A stretch of 64,000 nt of DNA from Nymphaea colorata (GCF_008831285.2 NC_045147.1:3808001-3872000), one strand, 5' to 3'; shown: positions 1-12,087, counted from the first letter of the stretch. Translations and numbers: made by a program. The notes: a model not told the origin generated them from the sequence alone.

Positions 1-2
1 CT

Positions 3-212
3 ATGCATGTTTCCTCCTCAAGCCAGCCACGTCGCTCGGATGCACCACATGAGAAAATCAATAACTTGAGTAATATCTTATTACAGTTGTTGCAAGAAAT
101 AAAGAAATTGAATAAGAATGTGGAAGATGTGCATTGTAGTGTGCAAGAGATGCATCACATCAACATAAAATTGTGTTGGTCGTTTATGAAGCAATCAAAT
201 GAACAAAAATAA
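3..212 (+). CDS. short unrecognised ORF, possibly a fragment
   Basis: A 69-codon reading frame at the extreme left edge. It is rich in Lys, Asn and Glu, with a Leu/Lys-rich middle part that could form a short coiled coil. I recognise no domain. It may be the 3' end of a gene or transposon ORF that begins outside the window, since the start codon lies only two bases in, but it may equally be a chance frame. Confidence 0.15.
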   Translation: MHVSSSSQPRRSDAPHEKINNLSNILLQLLQEIKKLNKNVEDVHCSVQEMHHINIKLCWSFMKQSNEQK

Positions 213-1462
213 ATGCAAATTACTTTCTTACCTTCAACTCTTTATTATGTAATATTTGAAGAACTAGTTACCAAAATATTGTCTTGCTTATACTTGGAAT
301 AGGTTGGTCTCAACTTGGTTCAAAGCAACCAGCACTGTAATCAACCCACGTTGATGGTGGTGCCACACATAGTATCGCATAATGAATTGCTCCAAAATCA
401 ATGGGACTCATGTGCATGGTGGTGTCACACGTATTATTGCTCGACAATGCACTATAGAATCAAGGGGTTTGATATTTATATTAGTGACACACAAAATATC
501 GCTTGACGATTAGCAAAGAATCAATGTATTTAAAATTTTTATAACAAATTCACAAAACTTCAAAATCGCCTTCGTACCATTTCTTAATCCAGTTTTTATT
601 TAATAAACTTATTTCCATTGTTTCTAACTAGCTAGTTGTTTGACACACAAAGAACACCAAAATAAAAAAGTTTGGTGTGTATATTGGTGTCACACATAGT
701 ATCACACATGAACCACAACAAAATCAATGACTTTGGATTATATATTGGTTAAATACATAGTATCATACAATCAATCGCATTTTATATCACATGAGGTATC
801 TATCATTCATTCTGCTCATACAAAAATCTGCTTTTTTTCACGTGGGCCCTCTCACCCTTCTTCATATAAATTTCTGCTTCTGACTACTCCTTGCCTACCT
901 TTGATTTTATGGAGGCCACTATCCAAACACATATGCTTTAAAAAATGCAGTACATCCTCCTACCAATAGACAACGCTCCATTTTAAGAACAATCTTTGTT
1001 GTTAACTGGTATCTTAATTAAAATACTTACACAATCAAATCTTGGCTCCCTATCATTGTAGATTGTCTTAATGTATTTGAAGACGAATATACCACAAGCT
1101 GTTGTTTTGTCATGGAGCTTCTGATCCTCAACTCACCATCCAAAAATCCCTTCATATACACCAAGTCAACAGGTACATTTTTGTGGATGTTCATCTAATT
1201 GTAACACAAGACAACAATGTTTGGAACATTGAACACATACAGTACCCAATGCTTGCACTCTTACCACAAGGTATAGTGAAAGATTTGTAGAAGATAAAGT
1301 AAAACAATGTTACAGTGAATGCATACAAATTTTAATTGCTATGTTGGTCAATCACATAACCATAGAGAATTAAAAAATGTCTTGAATAGCTTTGGACTAC
1401 GACGAATCATCCTTTTAGTCCACAGAATGACAGAGCCAAAGGGCGATTGGCAGACTATACTC
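213..1462. other. intergenic, nothing recognised
   Basis: AT-rich DNA with only short chance frames. A short phrase around tggtgtcacacatagtatcg recurs imperfectly near 360, 420, 470 and 690, which suggests a decayed local repeat. No gene, LTR or RNA gene is supported. Confidence 0.4.
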
Positions 1463-1470
1463 TATATGTG

Positions 1471-1824
1471 TTAGACTGGGCACCGGGCCGCTGCCGGGTA
1501 CCTGGCCCGACTCGGGCCGGGGCTCAGGAAAAGGGACCCGGGCCAGCCCGACTTGTTATCGGGCTGGCCTGAATCGGGCCTAATAATTTATTTTTAAAAT
1601 TTTTAATAATTTATATATATAATATTTTATCATAATAAATTATATTTATGTATTATTTTATATTAAAAATATATTTTTAAATTTAATCAGGCGGGGTCCG
1701 GCTGGGCTCGGGCTCAGGTTTTTTGAGTCGGGCTAGGCCCAAGCCCGGTTTTGGATGTCGAGCCAGCTCGTCCTAACTCGTTATCAGTTCCGGCCGGGCC
1801 GGGCCAGCCCGATGCCCATGCTTA
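1471..1824. mobile_element. hAT-type non-autonomous element, family 1, copy 1 (354 bp)
   Basis: The left end reads ttagactgggcaccggg and the reverse complement of the right end reads taagcatgggcatcggg, so the termini are imperfect inverted repeats. The element is bounded by a perfect 8 bp direct repeat, tatatgtg, at 1463-1470 and 1825-1832. An 8 bp target duplication is the hallmark of hAT transposition. GC-rich subterminal arms made of cgggc/gcccg words flank an AT-rich core. The core is clearly related to that of the copy at 40457-40750. There is no coding capacity, so it would have needed transposase in trans. Confidence 0.8.
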
Positions 1825-1832
1825 TATATGTG

Positions 1833-2514
1833 AATATAAGAGACGATATATATGTGATTAATAGACAAATTCACAAGACCTATACCAAGATGAATGGGTA
1901 GAGTACGCAATGCGTATAATTCTCCAATGATTGTTGTATCAACTCTACTTCTTCGTGTGCAACCTATAAGAAGAGTTAAGATCAAATAAATGAGTGAACC
2001 AAGTAATGTTAGAAGTAGTTGAGGACAAACGTTTATGAGAGTAAGTATAAAATTACTGATCCATTTGTTGAGGCTCAGCCCATCCTCAATTAGCTATATT
2101 TGATCTCTGAACAAACTCTAATAAGACATTTTTTTGTTTCAAAGTAATGGCAGTCTGCTTCACCATTGCACCAACAAGAGAACCAACCTCGTCCATTCAC
2201 AATGGATATGAACTTTGTTAAACATTTTTATGACATTAATTTAAAACGACATAACAAGCAATGTCCTAAAATTCAAAACTATCCCACCTTGCCATCATGA
2301 TGATGATTCATGGGAGAGCAAGGGTGATCTTGTAAACTTGTAGTCGGCCATTGCCGAACAAATAATCTGTGAACGTACTCTATGGATGTACAATGGAGTC
2401 CTATTTCCACTCAATGGCTGTCCACTAGAAATTCACATTAAATGCCAAAGCAATCAGATTATGTGATCATGAAATGGAAAGTATAATAGAAATAAGCACG
2501 ATGCACATAGATGA
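1833..2514. other. intergenic, nothing recognised
   Basis: No supported gene. The sequence leads into the tandem array that becomes recognisable at about 2515. Confidence 0.4.
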
Positions 2515-5502
2515 AGGTCTGATTGGTGCTTGTGAAGCATGATGGTATGAGAATCATGCTTTCATAGGCATGCTCCTCAAGATTATAGATGAACATACGA
2601 TAATTATGTTGTAGAAGACTGGTCAAATGGTCACAGGTCTTATACCTTGATCTGTCGATGAAAATGTATCATTTGGAAGAGGAGGAGGGGAATCAAGTGA
2701 CCATGCGAGTGCACACAGCCTTGCTCAACAAAACCAAATGGTTGCATGTCCTAGGGACCTAGAAAAAGGCGATTGCAGGTTTGGTTGGAGGTGACGAAGC
2801 ACAATGATATGCAAGATCATGCTTTCATAGGCCCATTCCTCAAGATTGCAAAAGGAGAGATGCCAATTGTGTGGTGGAAGGATGGTCAAGTGATCACAAA
2901 TCTTATACTTTGATTTGTCGGTGGAAACTCATCATTTGGAAGACGAGGGTGATCGAGTGGCCGATTGAGGTCAATGAGGAGCAATCTTGGGTTCAACACT
3001 ATTTTTTGATGTGCTTCTCGGTGTTGGGGAACCAGACTACAAATGTGAGAGAAGACTTGATGTTCATAGATAGGGTACTTGTCCAATATGGTCTATCTAG
3101 AACATAGACAGTTAGTGTGTCATTGCATACTCGTGGCGTTTGCTGATGGACCAAACCAGTCAATGGCTCTTCATGAGTGCAATATACAGTGGTGCACATG
3201 AAGCTCAAGCAGGTGTCCTTACTAGATTTCGTGAGCCTAAAAGTGTGAAGAAAAGCAATAGACCTGGCAAGTGGTGATTGCAGGTTCGACTAGCACCATT
3301 GTGGGCCTGCTCCTCAAGATTGGAGATGGAGGGATGCCCATTATGCGAGGAAAGGCTAATCAAATGGTCGCATGTCATATACTTTAATTTGTCTATGGAA
3401 ACACATCATGTGGAAGAGAAGGAGGGTGATAGAGTGACCGACTAAGGCTGATGGGGAGTGATCCTAGGTCTGACATTGTTTCTAGTGCCCTTGCTAGTGT
3501 TGAGGCATCAAACTACTTACATGAAGAAGATAGTGTTTGCAGACTGGGTTCATGTCCAACAATAGCCTTCTTGGATCACAGACTGTCAGTATGTCATTGC
3601 ATCCTCGTGGCAATTGATGATATACTAAATTAGTCAATGACAACTCGAGGGTGTAATATACAACCCAAGAGTGAGATGAAGCTTGTGGAGGTTGCCCTAT
3701 TAGTGATCATGAGCAAAAAGTGTGAAGAAAAGCAACAACATGTGATTGCATAGCAAAACCAAACAGTTGTGTGCCTTGAAGACCTAACAAGGGGAGATTG
3801 TAGGTCTGACTTGCACTGATGAAGAATGACAGTATGAGCAATCACTTGTTCCTCAAGATTGTAGATGGAGGGATGCCAATTGTGCTGTGGAAGGCTGATC
3901 AAATGGCTGTAGGTCTTATACCTTGATCTGTCAGTGAAAACATGTTGTTTGAAGAGGAGGAGGGTGATCGAGTGACTGATGAAGTTGATGAGTGATCTGG
4001 GTCCGACACTGTTTCTGATGCCCTTCCCAGTGTTGAGGCACTAGACTAGTAACATGAGGGAAGATGGTATTCATAGATTGGGTCCTCTTCCAATAGTGGC
4101 ATGCTTCGAACATAGACAATCAATGTGTCATTGTATCCTTATAGTTATTACTGATGGACCGAATGAGTCAATGGCACCTCATGGGTGCAATATACAACCC
4201 AAATGGTGCACATGAAGCTCAAGCAGGTGGTCCTACTAGTAATCATGAGCTGAAATGTATGAAGGAAGGGATCTAATATGCAATCGTGCACTGCCTCGCA
4301 TAGAAAAACTTTATGATTGCATGTCCCATAGACCTGACAAGGTGCGACTGCAGATCCAACTAATGCCAATAAAGCACGACGTCATGAGTGATGATGCTTT
4401 CGAAGCCTTTCTCCTCAAGCTTGTAGATGGAGAGATGAACAATTGTGTGGTGAAGGCCAACCAAATGATTGCAGCTCTTATACCTTGATCTGTCTTTGGA
4501 AACACATTGTTTGGAAGAGGAGGAGGCTGATCATGTGACATATTGAAGTAGATGAGGAGAGATCCCAGGTCTGACACTATTTTTGGCACCCTTCCCAGTG
4601 TTGATGCACTAGACTACTTACATGAGAGAAGATGGTATTCGTAAACTGAATTTTCGTCCAACAATGGCACAGAGTTTGTCAACTGGATTTTTGTCAAATA
4701 GTAGCCTATGTGGAGCACAGATAGTCAGTATGTCATTGCATCCTTGTGGTTATTGTTGATGAACCAAACCAGTCAATGGACCCTCATATCTGCAATATAT
4801 AACCCAAATGATGCACATGAAACTTGAGCAGGTCCCCCTAATAGTGATCATGAGCTGTAAAGTGTGACGGAAACCAACCAGCATGTGATCACACACAGAT
4901 TCGCATAGCTAAACCAAAAGTTGCATGTCCCAAAGACCTAGCAAGGGGCAATTTCAGGTTTGATTGGCATCGATGAAGTGCAACAGTGTGAGTGATTATG
5001 CTTTCTTGGACCTGCTCCCAAAGATTTCAGATGAAGGGAGGCCAATTGTGCGATGAAATGCTGGTCAAGTGGTCGCAGGTCCTATACCTTGATCTATAGG
5101 TGAAAACAGGTCGTTTGGAAGAGAAAGAGGATGATCGATTGAACAATTGAGGCTGATGAGGAGCGATCCCTTGTCCAACACTATTTCTAGTGCCTTTCCC
5201 TATTTGAGGCACCATAGTCCATACTACATATGTGAGAGAAGACAATGCTCATAGGCCAGGTTCTTGTCCAACAATGGCCTGCCTAGAACACAGACGATCA
5301 GTGTGTCATTGCATCATCACAGCTACTGCTAATGGTCCAAACTAGTCAATGGCTCCTTGTGAGTGCAATAGTCAACTGAATGGTGCACGTGAAGCTTAAG
5401 TAGGTGGCCCTACTTGTAATGATGAGCTGAAAAGTGTGAAGAAAAACCAACATGGGATCAAGAACAACCTCGCATAGCAAAACCTTACAGTTTTATGTCC
5501 CA
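2515..5502. repeat. degenerate tandem array of about 470-600 bp units, left block
   Basis: The same succession of phrases recurs across the block. An anchor similar to aagattgtagatgga appears near 2579, 2842, 3316, 3855, 4417 and 5021, giving spacings of 263 (partial unit), 474, 539, 562 and 604. A second phrase similar to gtgtcattgcatcctcgtgg lies near 3119, 3592, 4122, 4731 and 5303. Units differ by many substitutions, mainly transitions, and by indels. No open frame is shared, so it looks like an old non-coding or decayed tandem repeat. The array resumes at 12088 after the hAT insertion. Confidence 0.8.
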
Positions 5503-6020
5503 GTGACTAGTAGGGCTGGGCATCGGGCGAGCCCTGCCCAAAAACAGTGGAAAAAACTAAGCCTGTTAACACTATCTAGCCAGCCCGAGACTCGGCCCGT
5601 TTCTAACCGGGCAGGGCCGGGCCGATGAAGTATCGGGCCTCGGGCTTGAGATCATGCCCGACGCCCAGCCCGGGCTTGGCTGCCTATCTTTGCTAGAATC
5701 TCATCTTCAATGGTGTTACCAACTCCTACAGCCAAAGATCATCGGAAAATTAACGTCCCCATGTCAAGAAAACCAACTGAACTTCATTGAGTTCCCCTCA
5801 TAATGAACCCCAAACATCAAATTTTCTGATTTCCTGCATCCTGCTATGAACTGAACCAAAAAATGACACCATCATGGCCAACTCCCCCCAATCAGCTAGA
5901 AAAATTAAATGCCAAGAGAAACAGCTTCAGAAACGAGACCCCCACAATGACCTAACATGAAATGGGCACCCAACTATCTGAAGATTGACCTGAAATCTGA
6001 GTTCTGATTTTTGAGCCCTC

Positions 6021-6326
6021 TTACCCTTGAGATTTCCTTCTGGAGTGGTGCCCGGAGCCAGGGGACCCTTCAAAGAAGTTACTGAGAGTGATTTCCAGGT
6101 CGTCAATAAAGTACCTAATGTAGCCATCCGAGTGTCTCCCACCTTCCAAGTGGTGCCTGAACCTCCCTAGGAAGGCCCTATATGCCAGCAACAGCTTCTT
6201 GGTGATGCTGATCCTTAGCTCCTCCCAAAGCTGCGAGTCCGGCACCTGCCAAGCAGCCTGCGTCTGGTGGGTATCCTCGAAGGTCACGTAGTAGAAGAGA
6301 ATGATGGTCAACAGGGAGGAGAACAA
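6021..6326 (-). pseudogene. EXO70: captured fragment of an EXO70 exocyst gene (C-terminal part)
   Basis: On the minus strand an open frame ends at 6021 and encodes a stretch typical of the EXO70 C terminus. It contains FEDTHQTQAAWQVPDSQLW, ELRISITKKLL, AYRAFLGRFRHHLEGGRH and then YIRY..DDLE...FFEG near the stop. EXO70 is a subunit of the exocyst, which tethers secretory vesicles to the plasma membrane. Full proteins are about 600-700 residues; only about the last 80-90 are here. The first 15 or so residues of the open frame look unrelated, so the homology begins near 6280. DNA between about 5690 and 6020 may be captured 3' UTR. The fragment lies wholly inside the hAT-type element at 5511-12087 and cannot make a working subunit. 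Confidence 0.82.
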
Positions 6327-6349
6327 AATGAAAGTTAAAACAATGCCCT

Positions 6350-6755
6350 TGTTCCCCTATGTCTGGGAGTCTGTACAGTCATTTGCTTTGTTTTGCATTG
6401 TGCTTCCTTTGCTTATGTTGAGTCATTTGCTTATACATGTTTACTTGTAAGGGAGTACCCTCCCACCGGTTTAAGTGTCAAGTATTGGTATTTCTTGTTT
6501 TGGGTGGTCGGCATGAGAATCCTGTAAGCGGCCTCAGCCATCCTATATAAGTAAAGTCGAGATCATTCTCCTTGCTTATCTTTCTCGTGATGTACTAATT
6601 TTCCAAGCGAATACATTGCGAGATTTCTTTATTCACAAGCATTCTTTATACACTTGTTTTCTCAAACTACCTTTGCACCCTGTTCAGCGGTTTGAAGGCT
6701 TGCGGCAATCAAGTTCTTGCCGCGCCGCACGGGCCGAAGTTGTCAGCCCGTGACA
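6350..6755 (+). repeat. 5' LTR of the chromovirus
   Basis: 406 bp, starting tgttcccctatgtc and ending cagcccgtgaca. Aligned by eye with the 3' LTR it has the same length and about 15 mismatches, 10 of them transitions. A TATA-like tatataagta lies at about 6544, a likely promoter of the element. Confidence 0.95.
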
Positions 6756-6757
6756 AC

Positions 6758-6769
6758 TGGTATCAGAGC
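6758..6769 (+). other. primer binding site (tRNA-Met type)
   Basis: tggtatcagagc begins two bases after the 5' LTR. This is the usual complement of the 3' end of plant initiator tRNA-Met used to prime minus-strand synthesis. Confidence 0.9.
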
Positions 6770-6858
6770 CCAGGTTCGACAATCTGGGGAAGCGGTTGGA
6801 TAGTCGGTGTAGAACTACACGCCGACGATCGTTGATCGAAAGAGACCTCTGACGATCG

Positions 6859-8612
6859 TTGATCGAAAAGGAAGAAGCCCTGGCGACTCAATACAATCTG
6901 CGAAGTGCCAAGGGCAAGGGGGTAGCCCATTCTGACGAGATGGGTACATCTCAGGGTCAGGAAGACCTGACCGAGATGGTGAACAAGCTGGCTACCGACG
7001 TAACTACTCATGAAGAAGCGTTGGGTAATGCAGCTGAGTCCTTCGGGGAAATGAAGGATGAGATGAACGTACTGCGGGAACAAGTGGCCGACCTAGTGGC
7101 CATGAATCGGGCACTGACTGACACAGTGACCGCGTTACAGGCTGAAGTCAAGGAACTTCAGGTAAAGAACCGCACACTACAGCGACAGATCTCTGTAGGT
7201 GGAGGTGACGATCGGCCAGCGAGGGTCGACATTCAGAGACCATCTAAATACAACGGAACTCGGGATAGTCGAGTCGACAACTTTTTATTCCAAGTAGAGT
7301 ATTACCTGGACTTGCAAGGCATTATGGAGGACGACCTTCAAGTCAAGACTGCGGCTATGTTGCTAGAGGGCGATGTTGTGGCATGGTGGAGAAGGAAAAG
7401 GCTCGACATTCAGAAGGGGATCTGCACAATAGACACTTTCGATCATTTTCAACGAGAGTTAAGAACTTACTTCATGCCCCCGAATGCGACACGCCATGCC
7501 TATCAGATGGTTGGTGAACTGAAACATACCGGATCCTTACGAGATTACGTGAGGGTCTATCAAAGGCTGATGTTAGATGTGCCAGATATGCAAGAACAAG
7601 ATAAATTGAACTGGTTTATTTTGGGACTTCACTCGTGGGCACAATCCGAAGTGGAAAGGAGTAATCCAGAGACCTTGGAGGATGCTTATGTGGTAGCAGA
7701 ATGTTTGGCTGATACTCAGCGCAAGAGCTACACTAACGCCTTCAAGCCGTCGAAGAAGCCTGACCATGGAGGAAAGAAAGAGGATCGAATGGAACAGAAA
7801 GATGAACCATCAACTCAGCACCAAGTCGAAAGAAGAACTTTCTTTCGCAGAAACGACAACTCTCAGAATAGATTGTTGAAATGTTGGTTTTGCGATGGTA
7901 ATCACTTAAGAAGGCAATGTCCAAAGCGTGTAAACAGGGACAATCAAGCAAGCTCTTTAAGGCAATCTGCTAATGCGGCACAAGGTGAAAAAGGGGAAGG
8001 ACCAAAGATGGGTGCACTTCAACTTCTGAACACCAAAAAAAGGGAGGAAAAAGTGAAGGTGACAGCGACACCTTCTAACGAGCTCATGTACTTGGAAATT
8101 CTGGTAAATGGAAGGTCTACCCTGGCTATGGTAGACACAAGAGCCACGCATAACTTCGTCTCAGTTGAGGAGGTGAGGAGACTAGGCCTAACCCTTGAGA
8201 GGGGAGAGTTACGCATGAAGGCGGTGAACTCAGAGGCCAAACCCATCAACAGAGTGGCCCGTGATGCGGTTGTGAAGATTGAGAGTTGGTCAGGAAGGTC
8301 CAACTTCTCGGTGGTCCTGATGAATGATTTTCGGATGATCCTAGGCATGAAGCTCCTCAATATAGCGAAAATGGTTCCAATGCCGCACCTACGCAGTATC
8401 AGTATCATGGATGAGAAGTCCCCTTGTATGGTTCCAGTAACATCGATAAAGAGGGATAAGGGCAAAGCCGCAATGATACCTGCCCTTCAGTTGAAGAAAG
8501 GTCTCAATCACGGCGAAGAGACGTACTTGGTGGCAATCATAGAAGTGATTAATGACTCCCCTGGTTTGGTCCCAGAGGCGCTTGCGCCTGTCTTAGCGGA
8601 ATTCGCAGGAAC
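6859..8612 (+). pseudogene. gag-pro: chromovirus gag and protease region
   Basis: An open frame from an ATG at 6859. It has a coiled-coil-like N terminus (residues about 35-110) and a retrotransposon gag domain at about 125-280, including DVVAWWRRK. An intact CCHC zinc knuckle of the form C-X2-C-X4-H-X4-C follows near residue 341 (CWFCDGNHLRRQC). A retropepsin-like region follows near residue 425. Its active-site box reads VDTRATHNF, where the family normally has Gly after the D-S/T pair, so the protease is probably damaged. The open frame runs on to 8727, but from about 8612 the pol sequence continues in the next frame. That marks a single-base-type frameshift between protease and reverse transcriptase. 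Confidence 0.9.
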
Positions 8613-11454
8613 AATGCTGCGGAGCTCCCTAGACGGCTGCCACCTCGACGTGAGGTGGATCATGCCATCGAACTCCTTCCTGGTGCCAAACCCCCGGCAA
8701 TGGCACCATATCGAATGGCCCCTGTAGAATTAAGAGAACTTCGGCGACAGTTGGACGAGATGCTAGCTGAGGGTATAATCAGACCCTCCAAAGCTCCTTT
8801 TGGTACACCAGTGTTATTCCAAGCGAAGCACGACGGCTCCAAAAGGCTATGTGTGGATTATCGGGCGTTGAACAAGGTAACGGTGAAGAACAAATACCCC
8901 TTACCTTTGATTGCAGATCTGTTTGATCAACTGGGCAAAGCTCAAGTGTTTTCCAAGTTAGACCTCAGATCAGGATATTGGTAAGTTTGGATTGTTGACG
9001 GCGATGAGCCAAAGACCACTTGCGTCACTCGCTACGGTGCCTTTGAATTCTTGGTAATGCCGTTCGGGTTGACGAATGCCCCAGCCACTTTTTCGACTCT
9101 AATGAACAAGATATTATATCCGTACTTAGATAAGTTTGTGGTGGTCTATCTTGATGACATTGTAGTATACAACAACTCCATGAGGGACCATGTGGAACAC
9201 TTGCGAACAGTGTTGAAGGTATTGTTGGAAAACGAATTCTATGTGAAGCGCGAGAAGTGCCTATTCGGCCAACCAGAAATCAGTTTTCTCGGCCACATTG
9301 TGGGAAAAGGTCAGCTGCGAATGGACACATAAAATGTGAGGGCAATTCGAAACTGGAAACCGCCAACCAATGTACCAGAACTACGTTCTTTTCTCGGTTT
9401 GGCAAATTACTATCGACGATTCATTGAGGGGTATTCTTTTATAACTGTGCCTCTCACTGATTTGCTAAAGAAAAAACCGAACTTGGGCTTGGGAAGAGCT
9501 CGAAGAAGATACCTTCGAGAAGTTGAAGAGGGCCCTGACGCAGGAGCCTGTGCTCAGGTTGCCCAACCACACAAGGAAATTTGAAGTCCACACGGATGCA
9601 TCATATTTTGCCATTGGCGGAGTTTTGATGCAGGAAGGTCATCCAGTCGCCTATGAGAGTCAGAAGCTGAAAGACAAGGAGCGACGGTACTCCGTGCATG
9701 AAAGGGAAATGATGGCCATTATTCATTGTCTTCGCACATGGAGACATTACTTATTGGGGTCCCAGTTCATGGTAAAGATTGATAATGTAGCCACAAGCTA
9801 CTTCCAGAGTCAAAAGAAGTTGAGTCCGAAGTAGGCTCGATGGCAGGAATTCCTTGCAGAATTTGATTTCGCCTTGGAGTATAAGGCAAATAAGACAAAC
9901 GTCGTAGCCGATGCACTAAGTTGGAAGGCGGAGTTGGCAGCTACCCGGACAGCATCATTCGAAGCGCAACTCGAGGGTGCTCTTCTTGGACGGATTCGAG
10001 AAGGCATGAAGCAGTTCCCAGTGGCCAAGCACTTGGTCGAAACAACGGAGGCGGGAAAGACGCGACGATTTTGGCTACAAGATGGACTTTTGATGGCAAA
10101 GGGCGGATGAGTGTTCGTGCCTAGATGGGGCAATCTCCAACGAGAGTTGCTGAAGGAGTGTCATGACTCGTTGTGGGCTGGCCATCCTGGCCAGGAGCGG
10201 ACACTGGCACTGCTCGAACGTGGCTACTACTGGCCACAAATGCATGACGACGTTGAAGCATATGTGAAAACATGCTTGATCTGTCAGTAGGAAAAGGGAA
10301 CAAACCAGAAGCTTGCCGGTCTCCTAGAGCCTCTTCCTATTCCAGAACGTCCGTGGAAATGCCTCTCTATGGACTTCATCGTCAACTTGCCCAAAGTTGA
10401 CGGCTTCAGCTCCATCCTTGTGGTTGTGGATAGATTTTCAAAGTATGCCACCTTCACCCCAGCCTCTAAAGAATGTCCAGCGGAAAAGACGGTAGAGTTG
10501 TTCGTGAAGCATATAGTCAAGCATTGGGGTGTGCCGAAAAGCATTGTCAGTGATCGGGACGCTCGCTTCACAGGAAAATTTTGGCGCGAAGCATTTCGTT
10601 TGTTGGGTTCGGATTTATTATTCTCAACAAGTTTCCACCCTCAAACGGACGGCCAAACTGAATGAATCAATGGATTGTTGGAACAATACCTTCGACACTA
10701 TGTCAGCACGAATCAAAAGGATTGGGTGAAATTGTTGGATGTAGCTTAATTTTGCTACAATTTGCAGAAGAGCGAGTCTTCTGGACATAGTCCATTCGAA
10801 ATAGCCACTGGACAACAACCGTTGATGCCGCATACCCTTGCAACCCAAGAAAAGGGAAGACCCACTTTTGCCTACCAGTTCGTTCGCGATTGGCAGCAAC
10901 AGACGGAAATGGCTAAGGCGTTCTTACACAAGGCCGCCAAAAAGATGAAAAAGTTTGCAGATCGAAATCGAAGGCCAATGGAATTTTGAGTGGGTGATCA
11001 AGTCCTCGTGAAGCTCTATCCTCCTGATCGCACGGGCATTTTTCGTGGTCGACACAAGTCATTGATCCGCAAGTATGAGGGACCCTTCATAGTGCTGAAG
11101 AGAATCGGAAAGCTAGCCTACAAGCTAGACTTGTCGCCAGACTTTAAGGTGCATTCAGTGTTCCATGTTTGTAACTTGAAGCCCTTCTATGTCAATGAGG
11201 AAGACCCCAAGTGAAGCGTTCCAGAACGAGACCTGATCCTACAGCGAGCCCCGTTGACCAAGCGAGCGGCGGACCGTCAGATGGAAGAGATTCTTTGGCA
11301 CAAGACAAACTATTTGGGGGAGCCGAAGAAGTACCAAGTGAAGTGGATAGGCGAACACTACCCCACCTGGGAGTATGCATTCCGCATGAAGCAGCGCTAC
11401 CCGCTGGAAGTCAAGGCCTATCATGAAACTGCTGGCACTGAGGACGGCGCATAA
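8613..11454 (+). pseudogene. pol: chromovirus pol: RT, RNase H, integrase, chromodomain (broken)
   Basis: Reverse transcriptase: [11 protein letters not shown] near 8850, [10 protein letters not shown] near 8955, MPFGLTNAPATF near 9055, and the catalytic VVYLDDIVVY near 9145. RNase H: VHTDAS near 9590 and YSVHEREMMAI near 9690. Integrase: an H/C zinc-binding region ending CLICQ near 10275, then a core that keeps its acidic residues at MDFIVNLP, SDRDARF and DGQTE. Chromodomain near 11260-11430: EEIL...YQVKWIGEHYPTWE. The frame shifts near 8610 and again near 9475, beside a run of A. Nine premature stops lie at about 8982, 9330, 9832, 10108, 10288, 10663, 10747, 10987 and 11212. Coding ends at 11454, just before the purine tract. 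Confidence 0.93.
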
Positions 11455-11457
11455 CTT

Positions 11458-11468
11458 AAAGGGGGGAG
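11458..11468 (+). other. polypurine tract of the chromovirus
   Basis: aaaggggggag stands two bases before the 3' LTR. This is the expected primer for plus-strand synthesis. Confidence 0.9.
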
Positions 11469-11470
11469 CC

Positions 11471-11876
11471 TGTTCCCCTGTGTCTGGGAGTCTGTACAGT
11501 CCTTTGCTTTGTTTTGCATTGTGCTTCCTTTGCTTATGTTGAGTCATTTGCTTATGCATGTTTACTTGTAAGGGAGTACCCTCCCACCGGTCTAAGTGTC
11601 AAGTATTGTGATTTCTTGTTTTGGGTGGTCGGCATGGGAATCCTGTAAGCGGCCTCAGCCATCCTATATAAGTAAAGTCGAGATCATTCTCCTTGCTTAT
11701 CTTTCTCGTGATGTACTATTTTTTCAAGCGAATACATTGTGAGATTTCTTTATTCACAAGCATTCTTTATACACTTGTTTTCTCAAACTACCTTTGCGCC
11801 CCATTCAGCGGTTTGAAGGCTTGCGGCAATCAGGTTCTTGCCGCGCCGCACGGGCCTAAGTTGTCAGCCCGTGACA
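11471..11876 (+). repeat. 3' LTR of the chromovirus
   Basis: 406 bp, starting tgttcccctgtgtc and ending cagcccgtgaca, nearly identical to the 5' LTR. It is followed directly by the target duplication gccct. Confidence 0.95.
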
Positions 11877-12087
11877 GCCCTAACCTTTATTTTATTTTTT
11901 TAGTTAATCGGGCTTCTCGGGCCATCAGCGGTTATAGATTCAAACCCAAGCCTGACCCTTTAAAGTAGCGGGCCGGGTCAGGCCCGATAGATTGAGCCCG
12001 TTAACCATTTTTCTGACACGCAAGCCTGGGCCTGAGTCGGGCTGGGTACTGGTACCTGACAGCAGCTCAGCCTGGTGCCCAGGCTTA

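Larger units (their letters stand above)
6345..11881 (+). mobile_element. complete Ty3/gypsy chromovirus with 5 bp target duplication
   Basis: The element proper is 6350-11876 (5527 bp). It has two 406 bp LTRs starting TGTT and ending GACA, a tRNA-Met type primer site, gag-protease, RT, RNase H, integrase, chromodomain, and a purine tract before the 3' LTR. The target duplication gccct lies at 6345-6349 and 11877-11881. Domain order (integrase after RNase H) and the C-terminal chromodomain place it in the chromovirus branch of Ty3/gypsy. It sits inside the right part of the hAT-type element. Two frameshifts and nine in-frame stops make it non-autonomous. Confidence 0.95.
5511..12087. mobile_element. 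hAT-type element, family 1, carrying an EXO70 fragment and a nested chromovirus
   Basis: The left terminus is tagggctgggcatcggg. The reverse complement of the right terminus is taagcctgggcaccagg. A perfect 8 bp target duplication, gtgactag, lies at 5503-5510 and 12088-12095. Removing the element rejoins one unit of the surrounding tandem array. Without the 5.5 kb retrotransposon inside it, the element is about 1.05 kb. It consists of a GC-rich left arm (5511 to about 5690), about 650 bp of unrelated DNA with an EXO70 fragment, and a GC-rich right arm (11882-12087). No transposase is present. The termini match the copies at 1471 and 40457. The internal cargo does not, so it is best read as gene capture. 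Confidence 0.82.

Noticed and set aside
2515-5502. CRISPR-like or coding tandem array
   Set aside because: Units are about 500 bp, diverged and without spacers, and share no open frame. It is a eukaryotic tandem repeat.
8019-8465. 148-codon minus-strand frame inside the chromovirus
   Set aside because: It is a shadow of the gag-protease frame, which has clear family motifs on the plus strand.
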